64,000 nucleotides of DNA from positions 2,623,549 through 2,687,548 of the forward strand of contig JAXHLS010000002.1 in the NCBI GenBank assembly GCA_034522055.1, written 5' to 3'. Shown one piece after another: positions 1-9,714 of the stretch. The notes beneath the pieces are model-generated. The model saw only the letters and a program-made list of their open reading frames with translations. It searched no databases and was not told where the DNA came from. Each line of letters starts with the position of its first letter. Position 1 is the stretch's first letter. The translations under genes were made by a program, and so were the position numbers. Origin of the DNA: Gammaproteobacteria bacterium (GTDB taxonomy: Bacteria; Pseudomonadota; Gammaproteobacteria; JAABTG01).

Positions 1-2
1 AT

Positions 3-572
3 TCCGACGCTATTGCGCAGCCGGATTGGGCGGCCACCCTGCGAGATGCATTGAGCGCGGACGACGTTGGCGTGGCAGGAACGAAAATCCTACCGAAATG
101 GCACGGGCGCCCGTTACTGATTGCCCGGTCGCGCCTGGTTCAGGATCAGTATTCCCTGTACGACTTGGGAGAGGAACAACGCGCGATTCACCGGGTGGTC
201 GGCGCCAGTTTTGGCATCCACCGCGCTAGGCTGGGTGAGCAGGCCTATTTCGACGAAAAGCTGGGTCGCCGGGAAGGCATCCTTTTCGGCGGAGAAGAAT
301 CCGACCTGTGCCGGCGGGCTGCAATCCTCGGCTTGAAGACCCTTTACGACGGGGGTACGCACGTCTATCACCAGATTTTGCCGGAACGTCTTCGGTACCG
401 TTGGCTGCTCAGGCGCTTTTTTTATGCAGGGGTGGGGAGGGCACAACTCGGTGGCGCACCCAATCCGTCCAACCCTCTGGGTTTCTGGGACTACGTCGCA
501 CTGCCGGTGGTACTGCCCTTTTACGCCGCCGGCTACCGTCATGGCAAGCGTATGAACACAAGGCAGACGTAG
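3..572 (+). CDS. Glycosyltransferase family 2, C-terminal part (5' end outside window)
   Basis: The reading frame is open from base 3, so the start lies upstream of the window and about 189 residues are visible. The block GGEESDLCRRAAILGLKTLYDGGTHVYH matches the GT-A fold of GT2 enzymes around the catalytic-base region (GEDxDLxxR, then a buried V-x-H strand). The tail (FWDYVALPVVLPFYAAGYRHGK) is hydrophobic and could be membrane-associated. It would add a sugar to a lipid-linked glycan on the cytoplasmic face; donor and acceptor cannot be deduced. The 279 bases that follow, up to the next gene, hold no convincing ORF on either strand. Confidence 0.8.
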   Translation, partial: SDAIAQPDWAATLRDALSADDVGVAGTKILPKWHGRPLLIARSRLVQDQYSLYDLGEEQRAIHRVVGASFGIHRARLGEQAYFDEKLGRREGILFGGEESDLCRRAAILGLKTLYDGGTHVYHQILPERLRYRWLLRRFFYAGVGRAQLGGAPNPSNPLGFWDYVALPVVLPFYAAGYRHGKRMNTRQT

Positions 573-851
573 TGCGCGGTTTCCGTGCCCGCCTGTTCTG
601 GGATTGTTTCAGCAGGGCGTCAAACAGGGAGGGGCCAAATACCTCGACGGGAGGGCCCCGGACCGTCGTCTTGCAAGGACGCATGGAGGATTTCGCAGTC
701 AGACGATTCAAGAAGTGCTCTGGCCGTGCCGCTATCGGCCAGCAGAACCCGGCCTTGGTGAAGTGGCGGCACAACGAAGACCGTCATCCCGCATCCGTAC
801 CGCAAGGGTTGCGGGCGCGGCTGCTCGTCCGGTTCGATTAACGCCACTCAA

Positions 852-1928
852 ATGGAAAACGCCACGGCTACAATGTCAGATCCCCCTCCCGTCAGCGTCG
901 TAATGGCGGTCCACAACGAGGAGCGATACGTTACCGGGGCGGTAGAGAGCATCCTCGGCCAGTCGTTCGCCGACTTCGAATTTCTTATCGTGGACGATGC
1001 CTCCACGGACGGGACCCCGGGTCTCCTTGAAGCCTTTGCCGTGCGAGACCCCAGGATCCGCATTCTGACCAATCCGACCAATCTGGGATTGACGAAATCC
1101 CTGAATGTTGCTTTGACGGCAGCGCGCGGCCACCTGGTCGCCCGGATGGACGCGGACGACTTATCGTTTCCACCGCGGTTGGAAAGACAGGTGGGGTTTC
1201 TTCAGGATAACGCCGACTATCTTTTGTGTGGGACCGGCTATCAAACCATCGACGAGAACGGCAGGGTCCAGAAGACGGACATCAGGGGTGCCACCCCTTC
1301 CTTGTTCGAATGGGACCTCTTCTTCGGACCGCCTCTGGCGCATCCGTCGGCGATGTTTCGTCGCCTCCTTCCCGATGGGCTCCCCGTTCTGTACGATGAA
1401 ACCCTGCTGACCGCCCAGGACTATGGTCTCTGGTGTACCCTCGCAAAGCGGGGCAAGGGGGTCGTCCTTCCCGAGGTCCTGGTGGGCTATCGCATGCATT
1501 CCACGAACATCTCCACCACGAAGCGCGGCAGCCAGGCCGAATTGTCGATCCGCATCGCCCGGGACTTCCTGGAATTCAAGCTTCCGGGAGTCCTCGAACG
1601 ACATCCCCAACTCCTCGCGTTTTATGCGCTGTACCACGGGCAGCTCCATACACGTCCGGAGCACGTCGCACCATCGTTCGAAGCTGTGCAGAGTCTGGCC
1701 GATGAGTTTATCCGGCGCGACTGCCTGAATGCGGCGGAGAAACGCATCGTCCGTCGCCTCGCCCTGCGCCGCCTGGTGCGCGCCTTGTTTGCGGAAGGGC
1801 AAGGCCGCCGCAGCTTCTCCGTGGTTGTCGCCACCCTGCGCGCCTTGGTCCCGCACCTGCCGGTGTTTCTTGAAGAGGGGCATGACTTTGTCCGGCGGCG
1901 GCTCGTTGGTGTACCGCGACCACGCTGA
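852..1928 (+). CDS. Glycosyltransferase family 2
   Basis: This is a 358-aa GT-A glycosyltransferase. The N-terminal half has the GT2 signature: PVSVVMAVHNEERYVTGAVES (residues about 13-33), the nucleotide-binding VDDASTDGT and the metal-binding ARMDADD (DxD). The latter half lacks strong motifs and is the acceptor part. ATG at 852 or 873 are both possible starts; the domain begins after both. It is the second GT2 in the window and probably belongs to the same polysaccharide assembly operon as the flippase downstream. The 263-bp gap that follows contains a 70-codon ORF (1938-2150) with no recognisable features. Substrate unknown. Confidence 0.88.
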   Translation: MENATATMSDPPPVSVVMAVHNEERYVTGAVESILGQSFADFEFLIVDDASTDGTPGLLEAFAVRDPRIRILTNPTNLGLTKSLNVALTAARGHLVARMDADDLSFPPRLERQVGFLQDNADYLLCGTGYQTIDENGRVQKTDIRGATPSLFEWDLFFGPPLAHPSAMFRRLLPDGLPVLYDETLLTAQDYGLWCTLAKRGKGVVLPEVLVGYRMHSTNISTTKRGSQAELSIRIARDFLEFKLPGVLERHPQLLAFYALYHGQLHTRPEHVAPSFEAVQSLADEFIRRDCLNAAEKRIVRRLALRRLVRALFAEGQGRRSFSVVVATLRALVPHLPVFLEEGHDFVRRRLVGVPRPR

Positions 1929-2191
1929 CATTGAATTATGAAAACGAAAGTTGAAAAGTTTAAGGAAGGCAAGCTAGCTCGCCTCGGCACCTTTGCACCT
2001 GGACGCGGTTACCCTGGAGAAGAGTTGCGCTACGACTTGCATACCCGCCGGTCGCTAAGTGCCGAGCAAATCGTCTTTAAGTCGACACATGCCGGTAGGC
2101 GCGCCCTCTACACCGTGCAGATGAGCAACATGCTCGTCGCGCCTTCTTGATGGCCCCCTCGGCCGTGTCCGTTACCCCCTGAGATATTGCT

Positions 2192-3622
2192 ATGGAGAAT
2201 GCCGGCGTCCGCTCGATTCTTCGGAATACGGCCTACTTGATGCTGGCCCGTGGAGTCACAATTACTGCTCGAGCCGTTTACATTCTCGTTATCGCGCGCC
2301 TGCTGGGCCCCGAACTCTACGGTCTCTTCAATTACGGCCTGTCTTGGTATCTGCTCTTCTTACCACTGACCATACTCGGCATCGACTTCGTTCTCCTAAG
2401 GGAGCTTGGACGGCGCGATGCGAATTCGCTGCACTTGTTGGGTATCAGCTTGCCTTTGCGGACAGCGAGCACCGTGTTAGTCGCAGCGTCCTGCCTAGCG
2501 CTCGGATGGTGGCTCGAAACCGAGCCTCTAGGCCGTACGCTTCTGTTTTTTTTCTCAGCCGCTCTGGTGGGTCGTGGCCTCGCGGCTTGGTCCGAGGCGA
2601 TATTCAAGGGCCGGGAGGCATCGGGATTCATTCTGGCCCAGGAGTTGGTCTTCAGGCTGCTGGAGGTTTCCATCGGTCTAATCCTGCTGGCGGCCGGGTT
2701 TGGGGTCGAGGCGCTGGCGGCGGTACACGCCGCGGCGTGGCTGCTTCAGGGCGCAACGGGTTTGTATCTGGTTCGACGCGTTGTCCAGCAGAAGCTGCGC
2801 GCCGAGTGGGACCTCGCGCCCATGGCGCGTCTGCTCCTGGCGGGCCTCCCCTTCCTGGCTGTGGCCGCCTTGCTGGCTTGGCTGATGCAAGGTCCTCTTG
2901 TGCTCTACCGGCACATCAACGGCGTCGGGGCAGGCCTGGGGCAACTCGCATTAGCGGTACAGTTCTTCACCATACTCGGAGGCATGGCTTCGTCCCTCGG
3001 CTTGGCTGCCGTTCCCGTGCTAACCCGTTCCTCGGAACGTCAAGACGGAAAGACGTCTCTATTCGTACGGAGTGTTCTACGGGCGGGTTGGTTGATGGCC
3101 GGTACGCTGGTGATCGGTGGGCTCACAGTGGGACCATATGTCATTAATGGAATTTTTGGTCCCGAATTTTCCCGCGTCCAAGCCCTACTCCCATGGGCGC
3201 TTCTGCTGGTGGGATTCCACTTTTGGGTGACCAGCCTGCGGAGTGTGCTCATCGCTCACGGGCAGTTTCTACAGCTGGCGATGGCGATGGCGGTCGGTGC
3301 GGGCATCTTTACGGCCACCTTCGTGCCTCTGGTAAGCTGTTGCGACCTGAAAGGTGCCCTATTCGCCACAGGTTTGGGCCTGTTGTCAATTTTCGGCGTA
3401 CAACTTTACCTACTATCCAAGACTGACTCCATGGATCTCGCCGGTAGCGTTACGGCACCAGGGGCCGTCGTCCTGGTTACCATAAGCGTCACGTATAGTC
3501 TGGACGATATACACCCGGTCCTCGGTTTAACCATCGGTCTTTCGCTACTGTGGGGATTGGCGCTGGCGATCGGGACGGTTCCAAAGCCAAATATGTTTCG
3601 CGCAATCCGTAATAGAAATTGA
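2192..3622 (+). CDS. Wzx-type polysaccharide flippase (MATE/MVF superfamily)
   Basis: A 476-aa, very hydrophobic protein with roughly 12-14 predicted membrane segments spread over its length. It starts with the amphipathic stretch RSILRNTAYLMLARGVTITARAVY, followed by ARLLGPELYGLFNYGLS, a pattern typical of Wzx/RfbX oligosaccharide flippases. Its role is to move undecaprenyl-linked repeat units across the inner membrane. It is one of three flippase-like genes in the window (also 8227-9675 and 41860-43305), so several export routes or merged gene clusters are likely. The assignment rests on the topology pattern and N-terminal motif; the glycan is unknown. Confidence 0.85.
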   Translation: MENAGVRSILRNTAYLMLARGVTITARAVYILVIARLLGPELYGLFNYGLSWYLLFLPLTILGIDFVLLRELGRRDANSLHLLGISLPLRTASTVLVAASCLALGWWLETEPLGRTLLFFFSAALVGRGLAAWSEAIFKGREASGFILAQELVFRLLEVSIGLILLAAGFGVEALAAVHAAAWLLQGATGLYLVRRVVQQKLRAEWDLAPMARLLLAGLPFLAVAALLAWLMQGPLVLYRHINGVGAGLGQLALAVQFFTILGGMASSLGLAAVPVLTRSSERQDGKTSLFVRSVLRAGWLMAGTLVIGGLTVGPYVINGIFGPEFSRVQALLPWALLLVGFHFWVTSLRSVLIAHGQFLQLAMAMAVGAGIFTATFVPLVSCCDLKGALFATGLGLLSIFGVQLYLLSKTDSMDLAGSVTAPGAVVLVTISVTYSLDDIHPVLGLTIGLSLLWGLALAIGTVPKPNMFRAIRNRN

Positions 3623-3668
3623 CGTGGCGGCCACGCCGCTATGAGCTTTTAACCCTCAGGAAACCACC

Positions 3669-4487
3669 ATGGCCTCGACACATTTTCCGAATGAATACGA
3701 ACACGCTGGCGCGAAAAAGCGACTTTCGCCGGAGTCGAGCGCGCAGGCTCAACTGCAAGAAGCCGAATACGTATTTCCCTATCACTATATCCCACAGCTC
3801 GGTTTGAGCCAGTTTAGCCAGACCCGCCACTACAGTTGGGGGTTTCGATATATGGGGGGGCTTGAAGTTGTTTCTGCAGCCGTTGCCCGCTACCAGCCTG
3901 CCACCCTCATCGATATCGGTTGTGGCGACGGCAGGTTTCTCGCTGAAGCAAGCAAGGGTTTTCCAGAAACCAGGATGTTGGGAGTCGACTACAGCGCCGC
4001 GGCTATCGCATATGCAAAGGCCTTCAATCCAAGTTTACGCTTCGAGGCAAGGGACATCATTACAAACCCTTTCGATGAAAGATTTGCTGTTGCCACCCTG
4101 GTGGAAGTGCTTGAGCACATTGAGCCTAACCTCGTGCCCGACTTTCTTGCCGCTATACGGCATCATCTTACCCCCGGTGGCAGGCTTATTCTAACGGTTC
4201 CCCACAAAAACAGCCCGCTTATACCCAAACACTTTCAGCACTTCGATGCAGAACAGCTACGCGCGATACTCAGTGAGCATTTCCATGTGGAACGAATAAG
4301 TTATTTCGACAGCCGGCGGGATTTTTCCATTCGCGTTGCGAAATTCTTGCTTGGTGGGGCCGGCAGACAGTTTGTGGTCACAAATCGACGACTCAATCAC
4401 CTATTCATGAAACGCTATCTGCAAAGGTTTTTGTACGTCGAGCAGGAACGGGATTGTCGGCGCTTACTCGCTGTCGCGCAGGCATGA
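3669..4487 (+). CDS. Class I SAM-dependent methyltransferase
   Basis: A 272-aa methyltransferase. Motif I LIDIGCGDGRFL (residues about 79-90) binds SAM, the acidic residue at the end of the next strand (GVDYSA) matches motif II, and ATLVEVLEHIEP is the usual post-motif block of the Methyltransf_11/23 type. It lies 46 bp after the flippase on the same strand and is followed by a sulfotransferase, so it most likely methylates a sugar of the exported glycan. A small-molecule target cannot be excluded. A gap of about 230 bp without a recognisable gene follows. Confidence 0.85.
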   Translation: MASTHFPNEYEHAGAKKRLSPESSAQAQLQEAEYVFPYHYIPQLGLSQFSQTRHYSWGFRYMGGLEVVSAAVARYQPATLIDIGCGDGRFLAEASKGFPETRMLGVDYSAAAIAYAKAFNPSLRFEARDIITNPFDERFAVATLVEVLEHIEPNLVPDFLAAIRHHLTPGGRLILTVPHKNSPLIPKHFQHFDAEQLRAILSEHFHVERISYFDSRRDFSIRVAKFLLGGAGRQFVVTNRRLNHLFMKRYLQRFLYVEQERDCRRLLAVAQA

Positions 4488-4723
4488 ACCCCTTATTGGG
4501 TGCGCCGATTGGACGTGACCAGATCCCGGAAGCATTGGAGCCCGTCTATTTTTTCCGCTGGCGTCGTAATTAGGCGGTGACCTGCTGCCAGCATACAGCG
4601 CTTCACCGGCCGTTAGCCAATGATTTAGCGGGATTCCGCCGATTCCTTGCGCGGAAGTTACGCAGGCGGGATTTTTCAGAACTAATTTAGAGCACACAAT
4701 TGTTTCGCTATATACATAAGGTC

Positions 4724-5635
4724 ATGCCGACTCCGTTGCTTGACTTGGGCCTGTCCACCGAAGCCACGGTACTTCTCGCGGGTACCGGGCGAAGCGGCAC
4801 CACTTGGGTCGGGGACGTAATCAATCACCACAACGACTTCCGCGTGCTCTTTGAGCCATTCCATAGCCGTTTGGTGAGGGTTTGGCAGCCTTTTCATTAC
4901 CGGCAATACTTACGTCCGGGAACGGTCTACCCGCAGCTTGAGGAGGCAGTAGAAAACATTCTATCTGGCCGCGTTCGAAGCCCCTGGAGCGACCGGTTCA
5001 ACCGGCGTATCCTGGCCCGTCGCCGGTTGGTCAAGGAGATCCGGATCAATCTCATGCTCGGCTGGATTCGGGAGAGATATCCCGACCTCCCAATCATCCT
5101 GCTGGTGCGTCATCCCGGCGCGGTTGCCATGTCGAAGCTTCAGCTTGGTTGGAAAACGATTTTGGATGAGTTACTGGCCCAGCCCGACCTGGTAGAGGAG
5201 CACCTTCTGCCCCAGAGGTCACTTCTGGAGTCCGTACAAAACGACTTTGGTCGTCACATCGCATTGTGGTGCGTAGAGACACTGGTGCCACTGCGTCAGC
5301 TCAAGCCCGGGGACTTTCATTTGGTCTTCTACGAGCATCTCGTTACCCAGCCGAAGAATACCGTTCCGCTTCTGCTCCGCTATGCGGGAATAGACGACCA
5401 AGGCTTCGATTATAGTAAGCTGGGGCATCCCTCTGCGATGGCACAGAAGTCAAGTGCAATTAAGACGGGCAGGGACGTCCTGGGCAGTTGGCACCGGAAC
5501 GTGGACGTGGCTGATCTGGAACAGATGCATGAAATCCTCTGTGCATTTGGTCTTCAGAATCTGTACGACCGTAATTACTATCCAGCGAGCGAACCTGGTA
5601 CGGCGGCCGTTCGCCCTTGTGTTGGCGTAAAATGA
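4724..5635 (+). CDS. Sulfotransferase family protein
   Basis: PAPS-dependent sulfotransferase fold. The 5'-phosphosulfate-binding loop is seen as LLAGTGRSGTTWVGDVIN near the N-terminus, and the 3'-phosphate region as ILLVRHPGAVAMSKLQLGW. The frame is open from a TTG at 4700; ATG 4724 is preferred because the conserved fold starts just after it, although no strong ribosome-binding site decides the point. It is likely to sulfate a sugar of the surface polysaccharide, as the neighbours are glycan genes. A second, distinct sulfotransferase lies at 11797-12687. Confidence 0.85.
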   Translation: MPTPLLDLGLSTEATVLLAGTGRSGTTWVGDVINHHNDFRVLFEPFHSRLVRVWQPFHYRQYLRPGTVYPQLEEAVENILSGRVRSPWSDRFNRRILARRRLVKEIRINLMLGWIRERYPDLPIILLVRHPGAVAMSKLQLGWKTILDELLAQPDLVEEHLLPQRSLLESVQNDFGRHIALWCVETLVPLRQLKPGDFHLVFYEHLVTQPKNTVPLLLRYAGIDDQGFDYSKLGHPSAMAQKSSAIKTGRDVLGSWHRNVDVADLEQMHEILCAFGLQNLYDRNYYPASEPGTAAVRPCVGVK

Positions 5636-5671
5636 AAGCCGCACCTGGATGTCAGGCCCATGCCCGTCACC

Positions 5672-5715
5672 CACGGATATCGGGCTCGGTTCTCACGGAT
5701 ATCGGGGTCGGTTCT
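5672..5715. repeat. Tandem 22-bp direct repeat
   Basis: Two adjacent 22-bp units beginning CACGGATATCGGG (5672-5693 and 5694-5715) differ at one base. They sit in the 269-bp convergent gap between the sulfotransferase and the lipoprotein gene. No clear terminator hairpin was recognised in this gap. Function unknown. Confidence 0.7.
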
Positions 5716-5904
5716 TGACTTACGCAAGCGAAATCCAGTCGGTACGTCAACCCCGGCGCGCGCATCGAAACAACCGACGTTGATCTGCCCAAGGGAACGG
5801 CGCGGGCTGGTGCCCAATACGGAAAGAGCTACTTTGCCTTCGTAGGCGGTAATGGGCGATTGAAAGGACAATGAATACAAAGGCCACAGCATAGACCTTT
5901 TATT

Positions 5905-7953
5905 TCAATCGTCTCGGTCGAGGTGCTTTCGGTCAAGCCTTTGCTTGAGTTGATATTCGTATAAAGAAGGAATCGTTGTAACCGGTGTGTTCAAACCTTC
6001 AATCCAGGCGTTGGGCCCATAGTCAATCTCGAACGGCGCACTTCCGTGCAGTCCGATTATTCGGGCGGAGGGGCCGTCCGCGAGCCGGGGGCGCCCAGGC
6101 TTGCTAAAGTCCACACGGGTGTTCCAGATGACGGTAAATGCAGCGGCGGCGGGGCCCCAACGTGACGATCCGCCGTGGTCGAATAGGCGGGAGACGTCAC
6201 GCAACCGAAACACCAGGTTGTCAAAAAGGTTTTGCTGGTTGGCCCCATGGTGCTGATCAATCGTCATTTCCCGGATCCGGCCATTCGTGAAAACAACGCG
6301 TTCGGCGCCGAAACCGGTACTGACCCCATGTACGCTCGGGGCCTTAAAGTCGAAATCTCTGACCAGCACATCCGTGGAATTCATGACTCCTGTTGCGTAA
6401 TGTCCACCGCGCCCTACGGTCCTCACATTCTCCAGGCTAATATTCTTGCTCCTGGCCACGATGAACGCACTGTCGGCATTCTCGACCACCACGTCCTTCA
6501 CCCAGGAGTGTGCCGCGTCGCGCACATAGACGGCGTTGAACCCATCCTCCAGCAAATGTCCTCCATACCGCCTATTGGGGAACTCGATATGCAGTTGCTC
6601 CAGAGCGATGCTGTGCAGAAAGGCGGTTCGTCTTAGGGCGATACCCCATTGGGGTAGGACGTCGTGCAGGAGCGGTTCCTTGATAATTAACCGCGTACCA
6701 TCCACTTTTTCGACCGTCACATACTGGCGAACAAGACCATTCCTGATGTTACGTTTTGTCAAATCGCCTAGCTTAACGGGTTGAGCGTCGAAGACATGGT
6801 CCGTAAATGCGACGGAATCACACCGCCTTGTACACCACACGACCTCGATGAGTTCCCCGTTTCGGATATTTGTTTGCTCCTCGAGTTCCAAGGTGTGTTT
6901 CCCTTGGCTGCCGCGGATGGCATGTGCGAGTGGCTCAGGGCGCTCGGGCGGCATAGGATGACCTATCCAGATCATCCCTCCCGTCCAGGATGCCGGCGAA
7001 AACAGTTCATCACCACGGCGATTGTTCTCTCGCTCCATACGCAATCGCTGTCGTTGGATCTCGGGTGGAATACGCGGTAGCTCCAGAATCGGCTGTGGAA
7101 AGAAGAGTCGGGTCCGGTGCTCCTCATCGCCACTGCCCCGCAGGCGGATGCCGCTGCGGCTGATCCTCAGGATGTCCGATATGATGAAACGTCCTGGCGG
7201 GAACTGAACCGTGACTGAACCTGCCTTCTCATGGGCACGTTTCAAGGCCTGCAGTACGGCCTCGGTATCGTCCCTGCCGTCGCTCGCTTCGGCGCCGAAG
7301 GTCTCGACATGGACAATCTCGTCCGCAGGCGCGCTGGGTATGGGTCGCTCCCCCCATTGGTATCCGGCATAGGAGAAGTCCGCAAGGAATAGGTCGGACT
7401 CCGGATCGAGGATGTGGGGTTTCCAGTCGTCCGGCAGGGTCCTGGCCCTTATTGGTGGCGAAGGTTCTGCTTGCCGTGGCCGTGACGGTCGAATCGTCTC
7501 GTCTCCTGACTCATCCCCACGCACTCCTTCACGGAGGGGGGCCTCGGGGGCGATGCGTAGCTGTTGCTCCAGCCGCTCAAGCTGTCTATCCACGAAAAGC
7601 ACATCGGGATGCTGGTCCGTGAACCTGAGCATCAGCTCATCGCGCTCGCGCTTAAGCTCCCGGATCTCCTGCTCCAACTCGGCCTTGTAGTAAGGCGCCT
7701 CATGAGGGCTGGAATCTGGAAAACCGGGTGGAGGCGCGGCTTCTGAGCCTTGTCGGTCTGCCGGACCTTCAGCTCTTAGAGGGGAGGCCTCTGGGGGCGG
7801 CGACTCTTCTTCAGAGGGGATCTCTTCCATGTCAGCCATGCCACCGCCGTTCGTCACAGGGGGTTGGCTGACACAGGCAGACAACAGGCAAGCCGTCGAA
7901 ACCATCACGTAACGGAGCCAGCGTTGTTGCGGAAGATGTGTCCGTTGAAACAT
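5905..7953 (-). CDS. Beta-helix lipoprotein with Wzz/GNVR-like coiled coil
   Basis: A 682-aa exported lipoprotein. The N-terminus has a type II signal peptide ending in LSAC, with lipidated Cys at residue 27, followed by a disordered Pro/Glu-rich linker (residues about 30-85). A charged coiled coil follows (about 88-135) and contains LRFTDQHPDV, the form seen just before the second membrane helix in Wzz/GumC-type chain-length proteins. The remainder (about 200-660) has the short-strand repeats of a right-handed parallel beta-helix, starting VETFGAEASDGRDDTEAVLQAL, a common opening of pectate-lyase-like proteins. It could be a polysaccharide-binding or lyase component in the periplasm or outer membrane; no catalytic residues are claimed. 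Confidence 0.72.
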   Translation of the reverse strand: MFQRTHLPQQRWLRYVMVSTACLLSACVSQPPVTNGGGMADMEEIPSEEESPPPEASPLRAEGPADRQGSEAAPPPGFPDSSPHEAPYYKAELEQEIRELKRERDELMLRFTDQHPDVLFVDRQLERLEQQLRIAPEAPLREGVRGDESGDETIRPSRPRQAEPSPPIRARTLPDDWKPHILDPESDLFLADFSYAGYQWGERPIPSAPADEIVHVETFGAEASDGRDDTEAVLQALKRAHEKAGSVTVQFPPGRFIISDILRISRSGIRLRGSGDEEHRTRLFFPQPILELPRIPPEIQRQRLRMERENNRRGDELFSPASWTGGMIWIGHPMPPERPEPLAHAIRGSQGKHTLELEEQTNIRNGELIEVVWCTRRCDSVAFTDHVFDAQPVKLGDLTKRNIRNGLVRQYVTVEKVDGTRLIIKEPLLHDVLPQWGIALRRTAFLHSIALEQLHIEFPNRRYGGHLLEDGFNAVYVRDAAHSWVKDVVVENADSAFIVARSKNISLENVRTVGRGGHYATGVMNSTDVLVRDFDFKAPSVHGVSTGFGAERVVFTNGRIREMTIDQHHGANQQNLFDNLVFRLRDVSRLFDHGGSSRWGPAAAAFTVIWNTRVDFSKPGRPRLADGPSARIIGLHGSAPFEIDYGPNAWIEGLNTPVTTIPSLYEYQLKQRLDRKHLDRDD

Positions 7954-8226
7954 GCTATAGGCTCTGATATTAACGCCGGGCGAAGGTTCCCGGAAGACAT
8001 GCCTGGAAGGGATCAGCCGACAGTGATGGAGCGGTCCTGCCAGGCTCGGCTTTCTTTGATATTGACCGATCTCTAGGTTAGTTTAACTGCTTCGATGCCT
8101 GGTAAATACGGCGCCAGGGATGAGCTTTTACTTCAGTAGGCCGGTAGCCCAGTCGGACACGGGGATTGATGGCGTGTTTGCCACCCTGGCACCCCTTCGA
8201 CCAGAGGCCGCCCCGCAGAGAAGATA

Positions 8227-9675
8227 GTGAGCTTAATAAGAAAATCTCTCGCATTCTCCTTCCTGGACCGCTACCTGGCGGTGCTGATACAGCTTGTCTC
8301 AACGATGGTGCTTGCGCGGCTGCTGACGCCAGGAGAGATAGGCATGTTCTCTCTGGCGTTCTCGCTGGTCGCAGTCGCCCAGGCCCTGCGTGATTTTGGT
8401 GCCAGCAGTTATCTGGTGCAGGAGAAGGAACTCACAAATGCGAAGATTCGCGCTGCCTTCGGTATTACCCTGATTCTGGCCTGGCTACTTGGCGCCTTGA
8501 TGATCGCGGTGAGCGGCCCTATAGGTCAGTTCTACCAGGAAGCCCGGATCGAGGCCTTGGTCACTGTTGTCGCGCTGACATTTTTTCTCCTTCCGTTCAG
8601 TTCCATCGTGCACGCGCTCCTTCGTCGCGAAATGCACTTTGCGCCCCTGATGGTCATCCATTTCGCCAGCGCCGTAGTTCAGGCAGGCGTTTCCATGGCT
8701 TTGGCCGTGCTGGGATACGGTGCAATGAGCCTGGCGTGGGGTAGCGTTGCCGCAAGCGTAGCTACGGTTCTTGTCAGCTACGCTTATCGGCCTGATCTGA
8801 TCGGTTTGGTTCCTTCCCTGCGCGAAGCCAGGACCGTACTTCGCTTCGCGAAGCCTATGACAGGGGCGACCCTCCTGTCGGAATTGGCCATTGCAGCGCC
8901 GGATATTATTATCGGGCGCCTATTGGGTTTTACTGCAAACGGTCTGTTCAGTCGCGCCCAATCCCTCGTAAAAATGTTCACCAAGCTTGTGAATCAGGCG
9001 ATCAGCCCGGTAGCCCTGCCGGCTTTCGCAAGCCTCTATCGGGAGGGTAAACCACTCGCTCCCGCCCATGAGCGGGCATTGGTCCTCCTTTCGGCAGCCG
9101 CATGGCCTTTTTTCGTTTTTACTTTTTTGTGGGCCGATATCATCATAGATCTATTACTCGGTGATCAGTGGACCGAGGCTGTCCCCATCGTGCGCATCCT
9201 CTGCATTGGCGGCGCCATTTCGACGTTGACGACTTTTGTTACGCCGGCGCTGCTCGCAGCCGGGTATGTCAGATTCGTTTTGAAGTACCAGCTTATAGTG
9301 CAACCAACGGCGATAACGCTCATCGCCATTGGCGCGCTCTTTTCATTACACGTCGTAGCATTCAGTTTCGTTGCAATATCAGTCATCAGCGTCGCCGTGT
9401 ACTATCACCTGGCGCGCAATGCCCTATCTTTCGAGCTGCTCTTTATCCTACAGGCGTGTCGCAAAAGCCTTTTCCTGGCGCTGGGCAGTGCTATCGCGCC
9501 GTTACTGATTGATATTGCCGCCCAGAGCTGGGAACCACCTGCTGTTGTGCGCTTTGCCCTGCTCGGAACAACTTTCTCAGCCGGTTGGCTTTTTCTTGTT
9601 TACATACTACGCCATCCACTGCAGCACGAACTACAACCGTTATGGCAACGTATTCGCGTGCGGTTTCCGATTTGA
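8227..9675 (+). CDS. Wzx/lipopolysaccharide biosynthesis flippase
   Basis: A 482-aa polytopic protein with about 12-14 hydrophobic segments. The N-terminus MSLIRKSLAFSFLDRYLAVL, then ARLLTPGEIGMFSLAFS, is typical of the Polysacc_synt / WzxC-type flippases, as is DIIIGRLLGFTANGLFSRA in the middle. The start is a GTG at 8227, 273 bp from the divergent lipoprotein gene; promoters for both may lie in that gap. It should export lipid-linked oligosaccharide. It converges with the acyltransferase, with 39 bp between the two stops. Confidence 0.87.
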   Translation: MSLIRKSLAFSFLDRYLAVLIQLVSTMVLARLLTPGEIGMFSLAFSLVAVAQALRDFGASSYLVQEKELTNAKIRAAFGITLILAWLLGALMIAVSGPIGQFYQEARIEALVTVVALTFFLLPFSSIVHALLRREMHFAPLMVIHFASAVVQAGVSMALAVLGYGAMSLAWGSVAASVATVLVSYAYRPDLIGLVPSLREARTVLRFAKPMTGATLLSELAIAAPDIIIGRLLGFTANGLFSRAQSLVKMFTKLVNQAISPVALPAFASLYREGKPLAPAHERALVLLSAAAWPFFVFTFLWADIIIDLLLGDQWTEAVPIVRILCIGGAISTLTTFVTPALLAAGYVRFVLKYQLIVQPTAITLIAIGALFSLHVVAFSFVAISVISVAVYYHLARNALSFELLFILQACRKSLFLALGSAIAPLLIDIAAQSWEPPAVVRFALLGTTFSAGWLFLVYILRHPLQHELQPLWQRIRVRFPI

Positions 9676-9714
9676 CATGACCTGTCAGATCAAAAACGGT
9701 TTATTGGCAAGCGC

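Noticed and set aside
573-851. Gene between the first two GT2 genes
   Set aside because: Short ORFs on both strands have no motif or start signal; nothing supported.
1938-2150. 70-codon ORF between the GT2 and flippase genes
   Set aside because: No recognisable motif, no good ribosome-binding site and no link to a known family; left as non-coding.
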